Source: Argyresthia goedartella (lineage: Eukaryota; Arthropoda; Insecta; Lepidoptera; Argyresthiidae). From it: a DNA stretch of 64,000 bases. The notes beneath the pieces were generated by a model. It worked only from the letters and a program-made list of their open reading frames with translations, was not told the DNA's origin and did not search any database. The position numbers and the translations under genes were made by a program. Positions 37,001-44,105 of this stretch are shown one piece after another. How positions within the stretch are numbered: the first letter of the stretch is position 1; the number at the start of each line of letters is the position of its first letter. Location of the stretch: the NCBI GenBank assembly GCA_949825045.1, contig OX463835.1, forward strand, positions 18,059,201 to 18,123,200, written 5' to 3'.

Positions 37001-40000
37001 GAAGTTTCTGATGAAATTCAAGAAGAAGTGATTAAAATGCAACACGACACGAATTTAAACACACGATACATCTGAATCAGGAATAAATCTTGAAGATTAT
37101 TGGAGCCAAAAAGCAATTTCTTTTCCAAAGCTTCGAGACATTGCTATACGTTACCTAACTTTATTTTCATCGACGTATCTATGCGAGCAGGGGTTTTCGG
37201 CGCTTCTGATTATTAAAAACAAGCACCGAAATCGGTTGGATGCCACTGCCGACATGCGTTTAGCTTTGAGTAGCACTGAACCAAGAATTCAGAAGTTAGT
37301 AAAGAGTATGCAGTCACAAAAATCACATTAAATTAAAATTTGTAACTTAGATTTTCGCCAAATAATAAATAAATGAGTGCTAATTATAAAATTGTGCTTG
37401 CTTTCTTTCAAACAACCCTTAATTTAGGACAATTCAGGTAAACCAACTGGGTGGTCCCCGGCAAGACAAACATTTGGTAAAATGGTCCCTCATGACTAAA
37501 AGGTTAAGAACCACTGTTTTAGATAGAATAAGATAAGTAGTAAGACTTAAACCCAATGTTTAAAAGCCCAGAAATATAATATATGCGTATATTTTGGCTA
37601 ATTCATTATGTTTTATAAATTTTGTCAATGTTTTGTAGAGATGTGAATAATTTATACTGATAATTCAATGAGAAAATTGATTTGATGTACATTATATTTC
37701 CCTTATCTATTTTAGGATCCAACTTCCAAGTGATGAAATTTCGCATGATGCATGTTTCGTTCTCGGTTTATTGAGCACCAAATTCGATTTTACACCAAGG
37801 AACCCCATAGCGATTGTGATTTCATCAAGCAGTTCGAACAGCCATCTCAGAAAACCCAATTAAACCATGTACAAAATTATAAATTTTGCCGACAGTGTGG
37901 CAACCGACGGGAGACGTAATAAAAGGCGTGTCACTGCATGCTCAGTTAATGTCGTGTCTATTGATTGGAATACAATCCTAGCTTATATACTAGGTTGGTA
38001 GATGTTATTAAAGACGTGCGTAAGACATAGTACGTGATGAGATATTTCCGCATATCTGTAGCGGGCGTACGGGCCGGCACATAAATAAATATAGGTATAG
38101 CATAAATTGGCCTTAAGTTATATTTCATCCTGATGACTACGTACAGCACAGAACACGGCGGCTACACCATTTGAGTTATGTTGATCTTACTACAAAAGTT
38201 ACTTAGAAAGCTTCAATCATTTAAACATTCGTGATTGTTCAAATCAAACCAAATTGTATATTTGCTATGAAATATGTGTACATGTGATCTTAAATAAGCT
38301 ATGTAATTGGTATGCAAAAGTATCAACATATTCACAATCTAGGAGTTGGTGGGCAAATATTTTACAAGACAATTCTAAAATTACCCTCTCACTTTCAATC
38401 AATCAAATGTCTTTACTACTGTAGATATTTACTTACCAATCGTCATTTTTTGCCTCTTCTCTACATTGAACCACTGTGGGAGAGAAGGGCGTAGAAACTC
38501 CCATACAGATTGATTCTTAGATCTCTTTTAAAAATTGCTTGTGCTTAACTAACACAAATATTGCAATATTATAATTAATGAGCAGGAATAAATAATTACA
38601 AAATTATTAACAGCAACGTCTGTGTTGAGCCAGATTAACCCCATACAGTCCCATCATTTAAGTAATCTTGAACATTGTAATATCATTTTTTCGACAAAGT
38701 CGCTTTATCATGGTTTTTAAATTGCTCAAATGGCAATTTCAAGACCTCCAGAGGTATCTTGATGTAGTAGAGAATGCATTGACCCTTTTAAGAAATACTA
38801 TCCTTCGCGAGTCTAAACCGGGGCGCAAGTAGTCTGTGATTATTTCTTAGGTTAACATTACAGCTATCGCTAAGTTTGGAAAATGTTGCAAGGTTCTTGC
38901 GTACATACATTATATTTTCGATAAATTGACGAGCTACAGTTAGTATGTCAATTTCTTTAAAAAGCTCTCTTAATGAGTCTGTGCGTTTTAAATTATAAAT
39001 CGCTTGAATAGCTCTTTTCTGTAAAATAAAAATAGTTCGAATATCCGCTGCTTTCCCCCACAACAACATACCATAGGACAGTAAAGTAACGTAAGTAAGA
39101 AAGTAACTAAAATATACTAGCCTAGATGTAGCCACATCCGTGTTTTGTCTGATGTTCCTGACAGCGTAAGCCGCAGAACTTAATTTATCTATGTAGGGTC
39201 CCTGCTGCAATTTGCTATCAATGGTTATTCCAAGAAACTTCTTATCATTTACTAGTTCTACCGTCTTGCTGTCTAACACTAAACTGGTCTCAACTTGCCT
39301 GACATTTGGAAGTGAGAAATTGATACACTTGGTTTTACCAGCATTTAACAATAAATTATTAACTGTGAACCAATTCAAGATTAAAGCCATTAACATCTTC
39401 ATTATCTTCTTTTTGTCTTTAAATTTTGAAGAGCAGTGAAATATCATCTGCATACAACATTATGTCAGTCTCCACCATGAAAGGCAGATCGTTATTATAT
39501 ACCAGGAATAAGAAAGGGCCTAATATGGAGCCTTGTGGAACGCCAATTTTCACTCCCGATCCATCAGATTTAACGCCGTTGTCTTCTGCCTTTTGAATTC
39601 TATTCCATTCTTAGGTATGATCTTAGTAGATCCAACACTTTATATCTAACTCCGTGATGATTTAATTTAATTAGTAGCATATCATGATCAACACAATCAA
39701 ATGTCTTCGACAGATCGCAAAAACACCGATAGCATCCTGTGTGTAGCCTCCCATGCAGAAAAATTTAAGATATGAGGGCAATACCTACATCCATAGTCGA
39801 TTTACGCCTAGTGAAGTCTAGTTGTGAGAGTATACGAGAGTACCGTAGACCATCTTTACAACCAATTTTCCATAGGTTTTAAACTCTAGTACCAAGCCAG
39901 GGGGTTGAAAATCATCTGTCACCAGGCTGTATCTCATGAACTATGATAGTTAGACAGTTGAAATTTTCACAGATGATGTATTACTGTTGCCGCTATAACA

Positions 40001-42562
40001 ACAAATACAAAAAACAGAAAAAATATATATTTAAGGGGGCTCCACTACAACAATTCTTTCAATACCTCATACAAACTTATGAATGCACCTGGTTACGTAC
40101 ACGGAGTGTGAAAGTAGCCGCACCAATAACTTTGTAAAGAACATTTTGCTATGTTAAATCCAAACTATGTAAAATTCACTCTACACCATCTCTACCATTG
40201 TACGGTGGTACTGAACACTTCGTGAGCGAAATCGACTCGCACTGTACCGGTTTTTATTATTTCTTTCCTTTATATATTTCAAAGAATTTTGTCAAATTAA
40301 ATAACCATTTAAGTACAGATTATATAACATTGAGGCAACCTGCATATCTCCATATCAGTGCCGAAGGACTATGGCATCCATGTCATGCAATATTCTATTC
40401 TATAAGGGGCTGTAGTGCCTACACCTGGCCTACTTGAGCGGTGCCAAAAATATTACTTGTAAGCCCATTAACGGTTCAAGTGTGTTCATCCAGCCTATGG
40501 ATGAAAACCTGTTGTAGGTTTTGAATTTTATAACCATGGCATAAGGTTCAAGGCATGGCCTGATTTAAAATAACGTACTGGAAAGCCAAGTATAATTGAG
40601 ACTCAATGTGTCTTAACGGCTCTAAATTCATTACTTACATACATTACTGTACCAAGGAGGTGGCAATTTCTAATCAAAAATATAAACTATAAATACAAAC
40701 CAGTGTCTGACATCAGACTCTGCTACAGGGAGCAAGTAATGGGCTCCGGCATTGCTGGAGAAGAAGACAAGCTCCTCCTCGACCACCAGCAGGGGCAGAG
40801 CACGGGGACCCGCAGAGATGTACTCTGCAATAATAAAGAGTAAAGATTTGGTTAAAATTAAAATGGTAAATCTGGTTGAAACATGGGCACAACTGTGCCT
40901 CTGCCACCCCTTATGGCAAAATTTGTGACTGACTGATGTTTTTTTCCGCAGCGAAGATTTTGATAAGTAAACTAAAAGACATCATTCACCTTAATTTGGG
41001 GTATTAAATTCTATAAAAATTAAGAGATTTTTACATAATTTTCGCTATGGAAGTGACATAAAGCAACCCATAGAGGATCAGGGGGGAAGGGGGAAGGGGG
41101 TGTACCCCTGGTCTTGCCCCCTCCGCCGAAACTCCCCCCTTTTTTTGAGGTTAAGTTCGAAAACACCTTAGCTCTGCCCCATAAAAACACTATAAAGAGT
41201 AGCTACAAGACTTCCTAGGAAGGACTGCCGATGAAGTGGGGTGCCCTGATTCGGATTTTCATAGAATTTTGGAGAAATGGTACATTTTGTTTTAACCCTT
41301 TCACTTCTCTGCTGGCCGGAAAATGAAAAAAATAATGAGACAACACAGTTAAGGCAAGTTTTGTGTTAGGCTTGCGCATAACTGCTCGCAATGGGGTTTG
41401 GTCAGTTTAGGAGTCTACCATCTAGTGAGTGACATTCAACAATTTTGGTGCTAACAAACGATCAATCCTGAAGTGAGCTGCCAAGTATTTGAGTGTAGTG
41501 GGCCATGAGCTGAGACCTTCAGTTCGTTTGTGGGATTGATGAAAAGATCCGTGTCGCTAGCGAGCTACGAGAGCCTCTTTGGGTTGTTGCCCCACAAATG
41601 CCCACAATAAAATCTTCAGTACTCTAGGTGATGTCTGTCAAAAAAATGTGTTTGGTTCTCTGCAACTTAGCAGGTTAAAATAGACCAAAGTCGAAGTGCA
41701 TGTAACAGTTATCCAAAATCAGTCAAAAAAAACAACCAAAGTCCAAGTGCTAAAACTATTTTACACACCAAAAATTTGATGCAAACTTTTTCAATTTTAT
41801 CAGTAGCTCATGTGCTACTTGAACCCAGTATTCAGTGTTTTTTTTTATAAGAAACCTGCAACTCAGGCAACAAAAAATCGCTAGGAGGCCACAAGACTGT
41901 CTGAAGTCTGCAACGGGTTGCATCTCCACTTTCATAGCATTATAAAAATATAACCTCAAAGTTTAACATAATTAAATAATTTATGACTTAAAAACTGTAC
42001 ATTTCCTCGAAAAAATAATACTGCACTAGAGGGACAGGGATGCTCTAAACTGCAGAAGGTGAATTTGTAGACAACCAAGGGAATCAGGATCTTGGAGTTA
42101 TAGAGGGGAATGAGCTTGAAACTTGCCTTTTATAGTTCTGTTTCTACAGCTGGTTTTGGTTTGTTGCTGTGGGATTATTGTTTTACCTAGTAGCTCATTT
42201 TAAAGCTAACCCCTAAACCGTATTGATTATGTAGTCGTGAGTATATGTATGTAATAATGTTATATTTGTCCATATATCGGCCTAAACTTGGCTGACGTTA
42301 GGTACACGAAAACATGCATAAAAATCTGATGCAACAATGTCGAAGTATTGTGTTTCAACTTTGAAATACTTTACATTTAATACAGTGGGAGCATAGCTGC
42401 TAAACAAGCAAAAACTATAAGAATCTGTTATTTCGTTTATAAATAAAATAAAAATTTACCTCCTAGTGAAGCATTTGTAACTTCCACTGTTTTATTCGCT
42501 AAATTAGCAGATATCAACAGTTTCAGTGTAGAAGTATTATTCTCGTTTGTGTAGATCTTCAT
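15929..42562 (-). CDS. MARS1: Methionyl-tRNA synthetase, cytoplasmic (exons 1-11, 5' half of gene)
   Basis: The enzyme charges initiator and elongator tRNA-Met with methionine in the cytosol. Eleven exons, all with GT donors and AG acceptors and compatible phases, total 1278 bp and 426 codons without a stop. Residues 1 to about 210 form the GST-like N-terminal domain, with QEWE and LSVVDVSLW in the C-terminal helical half. A short linker follows. The class I Rossmann core starts at [19 protein letters not shown], where HLGN is the HIGH signature. [13 protein letters not shown] and the zinc-binding CQHC ... [12 protein letters not shown] of the connective peptide come next. The family is about 900 residues, so the KMSKS half and the anticodon-binding domain are missing from the window. 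Introns hold many transposons; the catalytic reading frame is untouched, suggesting a working gene. Confidence 0.95.
16076..17545. repeat. Higher-order minisatellite: 259-bp repeat of six ~42-bp units
   Basis: Units of 40, 42, 51, 42, 42 and 42 bp (GGGGTGGCAGAGTAGATATT then CAAGTTTAGTACAAGGAGTG) form a 259-bp block. Equivalent points recur at 16454, 16713, 16972 and 17231. The 51-bp unit is marked by GGCGTTTAGCAAAAA. Because 259 is not a multiple of 3, the long minus-strand open frames shift between blocks and are by-products of repetition. It lies in intron 10 of MARS1. Confidence 0.93.
17761..17865 (-). CDS. MARS1: MARS1 exon 10
   Basis: Acceptor GTTTTTCTCCACAG; encodes [14 protein letters not shown] and [16 protein letters not shown], with the first zinc-ligand pair (CQHC) of the connective peptide. 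Donor ACAG|GTGAGA. 105 bp. Confidence 0.93.
18000..18180. repeat. Degenerate TTTTTGACAGGYGT repeats
   Basis: Irregular copies of a TTTTGACAGG(C/T)GT-type phrase lie here and again around 18860-18945 and 19170-19390, flanking the exon 9 duplicate and exon 9. Confidence 0.55.
18175..18256 (-). pseudogene. Decayed duplicate of MARS1 exon 9
   Basis: The minus strand reads [18 protein letters not shown], alignable with [18 protein letters not shown] of exon 9; about three quarters of 84 bases match by eye. It sits in intron 9, the position expected of a tandem exon duplication. The part encoding the [12 protein letters not shown] stretch is lost, and a TTG|GTAAAA donor-like site follows. Use as an alternative exon would drop conserved residues. 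Confidence 0.75.
18962..19150 (+). mobile_element. tRNA-derived SINE, family 1, copy 1
   Basis: A B-box-like CCCGGGTTCGATCCCCGGCC follows an A-box region near 18965; then CCACGACACAGGGTATCCTA and a GTGCCTGTAT-type end. Other copies: 25536-25725 (+) and a 3' fragment at 31187-31270 (-). Confidence 0.8.
19395..19522 (-). CDS. MARS1: MARS1 exon 9
   Basis: Acceptor TTCTCCGCCAG; encodes [42 protein letters not shown]. Donor GA|GTAAGT, phase 2. 128 bp. A decayed second copy lies at 18175-18256. Confidence 0.95.
20245..20534 (-). mobile_element. MITE family A, copy 2
   Basis: Inverted orientation to copy 1; one TIR is slightly diverged (TTAATCTACACACATATC). It lies in MARS1 intron 8. Confidence 0.7.
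20560..20820 (+). mobile_element. LINE 3' end, (ACTTTG)n tail
   Basis: Shares CAGTGGTCCAATGTATAGAA and ATATGTAAATATCTACAGTA with the other CR1/L2-like 3' UTR copies, followed by two ACTTTG repeats. It directly precedes exon 8. Confidence 0.65.
20854..20929 (-). CDS. MARS1: MARS1 exon 8
   Basis: Acceptor GTGTTTTCAG; encodes [20 protein letters not shown] and ATETK, a near-invariant MetRS block. Donor AAG|GTGACT. 76 bp. Confidence 0.95.
21096..21396 (+). mobile_element. MITE family A, copy 3
   Basis: Both TIRs are clear (TTTATCTACACACGTATCAT and TATGTGTGTAGATAAA). It lies in MARS1 intron 7. Confidence 0.75.
22500..22992 (+). mobile_element. Probable LINE 3' UTR with (ATTCT)n tail
   Basis: A GGCTCCGACAG / GCTGAGCCGGAGCC hairpin near 22733-22800, then AATAAACGCAT and five ATTCT repeats at 22965-22990. 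The preceding open frames (21704-22015, 22272-22507) match nothing I recognise. Confidence 0.45.
23187..23303 (-). CDS. MARS1: MARS1 exon 7 (HIGH motif)
   Basis: Acceptor TTGCTTCCACAG; encodes [20 protein letters not shown] then [14 protein letters not shown]. This is the methionine- and ATP-binding start of the class I core, HLGN being the HIGH-equivalent. Donor CCAG|GTAATT. 117 bp. Confidence 0.95.
23349..23578 (-). mobile_element. tRNA-derived SINE, family 2, full copy
   Basis: Minus strand contains the B-box-like GGTCCCGGGTTCGAGTCCCG and, downstream, CCAAGATACAGGGAATCCTA. It lies just after exon 7. Tail-only copies are at 24594-24893 and 31802-31908. Confidence 0.8.
23828..23940 (+). repeat. 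Interspersed repeat, 'GGTAGCTTAGGTGAA' family, copy 2
   Basis: Same GCGAAGCGAAGCCC core as copy 1, with AAGCTTAGGTGAAGGGTAAA at its start. Confidence 0.6.
24060..24370 (+). mobile_element. LINE 3' UTR fragment ending ATTTGGAATTTGG
   Basis: Contains the GGGATATTAATGTTCCTGAT, CTGTGGGAGTTTCTACGCCC and TACAGTAATAAAGACATTTG phrases of the CR1/L2-like family. Its tail ends within 30 bp of exon 6. Confidence 0.7.
24398..24514 (-). CDS. MARS1: MARS1 exon 6
   Basis: Acceptor GTAACTTTCCAG; encodes [20 protein letters not shown] through QAPLKQDKV, the acidic linker before the catalytic core. Donor CAT|GTTAGT was picked over GTATAG because only it gives the phase needed by exon 7. 117 bp. Confidence 0.85.
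24594..24893 (-). repeat. Three successive SINE family 2 tails with embedded palindrome
   Basis: Three copies of a roughly 105-bp SINE tail (CTTGGACACTATTTACACAC ... GATAAATATTATAC) follow each other. The first meets the second in an inverted join: AATCCTAGTTTGGGGCT at 24633-24649 is repeated inverted at 24652-24668 across a 2-bp spacer. Confidence 0.8.
24981..25299 (-). repeat. Interspersed repeat, 'GGGTTCCGTACCC' family, copy 2
   Basis: Begins AAAACGGTCAAGTGCGAGTC and ends CGGGTACGGAACCCTAAAAA; internal deletion relative to copy 1. Confidence 0.75.
25345..25430 (+). mobile_element. RTE-type LINE 3' end with (GAT)n tail
   Basis: CAGTGGGGCCCCTGACAGGC is followed by GAGGATGATGATGATGA, the wording seen at the 3' ends of insect RTE elements (compare CAGCAGTGGGATGATG at 32530). 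Confidence 0.5.
25536..25725 (+). mobile_element. tRNA-derived SINE, family 1, copy 2
   Basis: GTCCCGGGTTCGATCGCCGG and CCACGACACAGGGTATCCTT match copy 1 at 18962-19150. Confidence 0.8.
26692..26976 (+). mobile_element. MITE family A, copy 4
   Basis: The left TIR is damaged (TTTTTATCTCAGCATAAACC); the right TIR is intact (TATGTGTGTAGATAAA). Internal deletion of about 40 bp relative to copy 1. Confidence 0.7.
27190..28236 (+). pseudogene. CR1/L2-like LINE 3' fragment (RT thumb to tail)
   Basis: Frames 27225-27524 and 27537-27770 encode [54 protein letters not shown] and [10 protein letters not shown], separated by a stop. The 3' UTR has the CTGTGGGAGTTTCTACGCCC hairpin, and the tail is three ATTTGG-type repeats (28224-28241). 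5' truncated; related to, but distinct from, the LINE at 11010. Confidence 0.85.
28266..28340. repeat. AT/TATG dinucleotide microsatellite
   Basis: ATATAT run with TATG interruptions on either side of CCACTGATATCCCATAAACA, making a loose inverted repeat. Confidence 0.7.
28511..28602 (-). CDS. MARS1: MARS1 exon 5
   Basis: Acceptor TTTGTCACAG; encodes [20 protein letters not shown], the end of the GST-like domain and a variable linker. Donor CCAGG|GTAAGT. 92 bp. Confidence 0.85.
28806..29056 (+). mobile_element. SINE-like repeat 'ACTAGCTGATGCCCGC', copy 1
   Basis: Begins ACTAGCTGATGCCCGCAACT, contains AAATTTCATTCAAAAACGTT CAGCCGTTT and ends TTTATAATATTAGTTAGAT. Second copy: 32574-32822. The wording is common across insect genomes. 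Confidence 0.7.
29070..29480 (+). pseudogene. RTE-type LINE relic with internal deletion
   Basis: The frame reads [13 protein letters not shown] (reverse transcriptase catalytic block), continues to VGLKMN, then jumps directly to [20 protein letters not shown], normally about 150 residues further on. [10 protein letters not shown] and a frame change follow, with the 3' end near CAGTCGACAAGAAC. Not functional. Confidence 0.8.
29655..30045 (+). mobile_element. CR1/L2-like LINE 3' fragment, (CATTT)n tail
   Basis: Nearly identical to 27860-28225 (TTTGAGCAATTTAAAATCCA, TACTTAAATGATGGGTCTGT) but ending in CATTTCATTTCATTTC, a different tail. Confidence 0.8.
30636..30779 (-). CDS. MARS1: MARS1 exon 4
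   Basis: Acceptor ATATTACAG; encodes [20 protein letters not shown] and [14 protein letters not shown]. The donor AAG|GTTCGT was chosen because exon 5 joins in frame and the protein alignment is continuous; GTAAATAC four bases on is an alternative. 144 bp. Confidence 0.88.
31187..31270 (-). mobile_element. SINE family 1, 3' fragment
   Basis: TAGGATACCCTGTGTCGTGG matches the 3' half of the family 1 SINE in inverse orientation. Confidence 0.65.
31802..31908 (-). mobile_element. SINE family 2, tail fragment
   Basis: Contains TTCCCTGTATCTTGGGTACT and ACAACGATACACATACTTAT, as in 23349-23578. Confidence 0.7.
32050..32560 (+). pseudogene. RTE-type LINE C-terminal relic
   Basis: [32 protein letters not shown] and [16 protein letters not shown] are followed by frame-shifted RSDGRW..., RGRPRKRW and [20 protein letters not shown]. 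An ATT-rich tail precedes the next repeat. Same clade as 29070-29480. Confidence 0.8.
32574..32822 (+). mobile_element. SINE-like repeat 'ACTAGCTGATGCCCGC', copy 2
   Basis: Matches copy 1 from GAAGTATCATTTACCGGGAT to the AATATTAGTTAGAT end; it ends about 30 bp from exon 3 of MARS1. Confidence 0.7.
32852..33005 (-). CDS. MARS1: MARS1 exon 3
   Basis: Acceptor TTTTTTTTCCAG; encodes [13 protein letters not shown] through [11 protein letters not shown], matching the helical part of the GST-like domain. Donor GGT|GTAAGT is strong, phase 0. 154 bp. Confidence 0.9.
33201..33247. repeat. 21-bp-arm perfect hairpin
   Basis: GCTCTACCAAATGTAGTACT+C and its exact reverse complement are separated by ATGGC. 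Confidence 0.92.
35293..35406. other. 114-nt long imperfect hairpin inside the hAT element
   Basis: Arms GGGAGCACAGTA ... TACTGTGCTCCC, GTAAGCC ... GGCTTAC and TGCGCCC ... GGGCGCA pair in register around a loop of about 11 nt. It would fold as RNA from either strand or as DNA. Confidence 0.8.
35533..37331 (+). pseudogene. hAT transposase (ZBED5/SCAND3-like), two frameshifts
   Basis: ATG at 35533 (AAAATG) opens 407 codons. An N-terminal BED-like zinc finger (CVLCATVL ... HLKTVH) is followed by the RNase H-like core: the first acid in LQCDESTN, the second in [27 protein letters not shown], and [14 protein letters not shown]. The frame stops at 36756. The continuation is in a second frame (36791-37075) and then a third (37068-37331), which holds the C-terminal dimerisation region with CEQGFSAL, including the last acidic residue. 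All catalytic residues survive, so decay is recent, but the copy cannot make a full transposase. Length across frames, about 600 residues, fits the subfamily. Confidence 0.9.
38404..39745 (-). pseudogene. CR1/L2-like LINE fragment, (ATTG)n tail
   Basis: On the minus strand, [13 protein letters not shown] near 39720 begins the reverse transcriptase fingers-palm part, in broken frames. From 39453 an open frame gives [45 protein letters not shown] and [19 protein letters not shown]. The 3' UTR has the CTACGCCCTTCTCTCCCACA-type hairpin and the tail reads as ATTG repeats. 5' truncated, same family as 27190-28236. Confidence 0.85.
39915..40255 (+). repeat. Interspersed repeat, 'GGGTTCCGTACCC' family, copy 3 (5' truncated)
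   Basis: Starts at CTGTCACCAGGCTGTATCTC and ends CTGTACCGGTTTTTA. Confidence 0.7.
40701..40824 (-). CDS. MARS1: MARS1 exon 2
   Basis: Acceptor TTATTATTGCAG; encodes [17 protein letters not shown] and [11 protein letters not shown], the thioredoxin-like half of the N-terminal domain. Donor CACTG|GTTTGT is weak but gives the right phase. 124 bp. Confidence 0.88.
40825..42459 (-). other. MARS1: MARS1 intron 1, no further gene seen
   Basis: Bounded by GTAAAT and TTGCAG. It holds a short fragment resembling a common repeat (CTGTGCCTCTGCCACCCC near 40893) and otherwise nothing recognisable on either strand. Confidence 0.6.
42460..42562 (-). CDS. MARS1: MARS1 exon 1 (start codon)
   Basis: Encodes MKIYTNEN through NASLG. 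The ATG sits in an AAAATGAAG context suitable for insects. The donor is GGAG|GTAAAT, phase 1. 103 bp coding. Confidence 0.88.
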
Positions 42563-42588
42563 TTTAGAAATGTTATGTTATTTTTCAT
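42559..42588 (-). promoter_or_regulatory. Upstream ORF overlapping the MARS1 start codon
   Basis: A 9-codon ORF starts 26 bases before the MARS1 ATG, in a different frame. Its TGA overlaps that ATG in an ATGA arrangement. It matters only if the transcript start lies upstream; a TATAAAAA-like sequence at about 42641-42650 would place it so. Confidence 0.5.
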
Positions 42589-42640
42589 TGAGATTTCGCG
42601 ATTTATTGCGGAAAATAGGTAATAACTATAACTTTTTTTA

Positions 42641-42652
42641 TAACCTCCAACG
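42641..42652 (-). promoter_or_regulatory. TATA-like sequence upstream of MARS1
   Basis: Minus strand GGTTATAAAAAAAG, about 80-90 bp before the start codon. No other core element is clear; many housekeeping promoters lack TATA, so this may be chance. Confidence 0.25.
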
Positions 42653-43014
42653 TCGACAGAATTTGACATGACAGATGGATGACGGCTGAGTTTTTTTTTT
42701 TTTTTGTATTTTATGGCCTGGTTACAAAGACCTTAGGGCCACGTCTTTAATTAAAACTCCTTTTCAATATTTCAAGGCCGTACTTGAATGTGTTGAGGTT
42801 TTATGTAGAAGAATAAGCAAACTCTGTTATTTATCACAAGCCATATTATATTCATAGAAACATTACCACGACACAATCTACATAAGAAGAGAATGTAACC
42901 ATAGCAACCAGTCAACATTACTAGTGTGGAGACACGCAGCTAGTGCTGTACATCTCAACACTTCTCCTAAATGATAACATGGTTTACAGTTATTATTTAA
43001 TACACAACTATAAA

Positions 43015-43320
43015 CTCAAACTCAAACTCAAAAGTACTTTATTACTGTAGATATTTACATATTCTTAGCAAACGTCATTTTTTGCCTCTTCTCTACATTG
43101 GACCACTGTGGGAGAAGAAGGGCGTAGAAACTCCCACAGATTGATTTTTAGATCTCTTTTAAAAATGGGTTGTGCTTAACTAATACAATTATGATTTATT
43201 TTTATTTAATAAGCTGGAATAAGTAATTACAAAATTATTAACAGCAAGGTCTGTGTTGAGCCAGATTAACCCCATACAGTCCTGTCATTTAAGTAATCTT
43301 GAACATTATCTATATATATC
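43015..43320 (-). mobile_element. LINE 3' UTR fragment, (GAGTTT)n tail
   Basis: Inverse of the CR1/L2-like 3' UTR (ATTGGACCACTGTGGGAGAA, ACTCCCACAGATTGATTTTT), with AACTCAAACTCAAACTC at the tail side. Confidence 0.75.
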
Positions 43321-43524
43321 TAACTTAACTAAACAAACAGTAAACTAACCAACTAAGAATTAGCACAAGAACTTATCATGCGGGAACCAAAACGGTGTTT
43401 TTGCCGGTAGTGCGTTAGTAGGTTGAAATGACTGTTTTGATATAGTCACCCCGGTGCTTTACTAGGTGCATAGACCTGGCAGTACCTTACCAGAATGTTA
43501 CAGCCTGCTCATGCCCTTCTCTCA

Positions 43525-44105
43525 CGTCTACCAAAACAATCAAATATCTGGGAGTGATTGTTGACCAATGTCTCAATTGGAAAGAACAAGTTCGGGTATT
43601 AGCAGGCAGAGTAAGAAAACTAATCTGTATTTTTTTAAAATTACGACATCTGCAGGATCCACATCTAGTTAGGTCTATTTATTATTGTCTCTGCCAGTCA
43701 ATAATTTCCTACGCTATTAGGACGTGTGGTGGGACCAGCAAGACCAACCTCTTGAAACTTGAGAGAGCTCAGAGAGCAATTATCAAAGTTATAAACTTTA
43801 AAAAACTTCGTGTTCTCCACTACCGACCTATACAGGGAATACTCTGTGCTTACAGTCCGACAACTACCTGGTCGCGACACTACAGAGAAACGTAGAAAAG
43901 ATCGTGTATACGAGATACCCTGTTGTCGCACAATGTTTTTCCATTCATTTGGTTCTTCCATGGGCCCCTTCTTTATAATAAAATCAATAAGATTCTCACA
44001 ACATTCAAAGAATGTAACACCTACTCCTGCTCGGAAATGCTGGATAAGTATTTTATATCATTAGACTACGATCTTACGGAAAAGCTTTTGGAAACTTTTG
44101 TTTGA
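43525..44105 (+). pseudogene. LINE reverse transcriptase C-terminal relic
   Basis: Frames in succession read IKYLGVIVDQCLNWKEQV, CQSIISYAIRTCGGTSKTNL, LKLERAQRAIIKV, then TDLYREYSVLTVRQL, then FIWFFHGPLLYNKINKIL and LDYDLTEKLLETF. This order matches the region after the palm of a non-LTR reverse transcriptase. At least two frame changes. Clade not resolved; it differs from both LINE types above. Confidence 0.7.

Larger units (their letters stand above)
33609..37516 (+). mobile_element. hAT DNA transposon (3.9 kb) with 8-bp target duplication
   Basis: Terminal inverted repeats CAGTGGTTCTTAACC at 33609-33623 and GGTTAAGAACCACTG at 37502-37516 are exact over 15 bp. The flanks TTTTAGAT at 33601-33608 and 37517-37524 are an exact 8-bp target duplication, the hallmark of hAT. 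The transposase occupies the right half; the left 1.9 kb is non-coding and includes a strong hairpin (35293-35406). It lies in MARS1 intron 2, opposite to the gene. Confidence 0.96.

Noticed and set aside
40713..40907. 64-codon minus-strand open frame over MARS1 exon 2
   Set aside because: Wrong frame; the exon's supported frame is fixed by splice phases and by similarity to MetRS.
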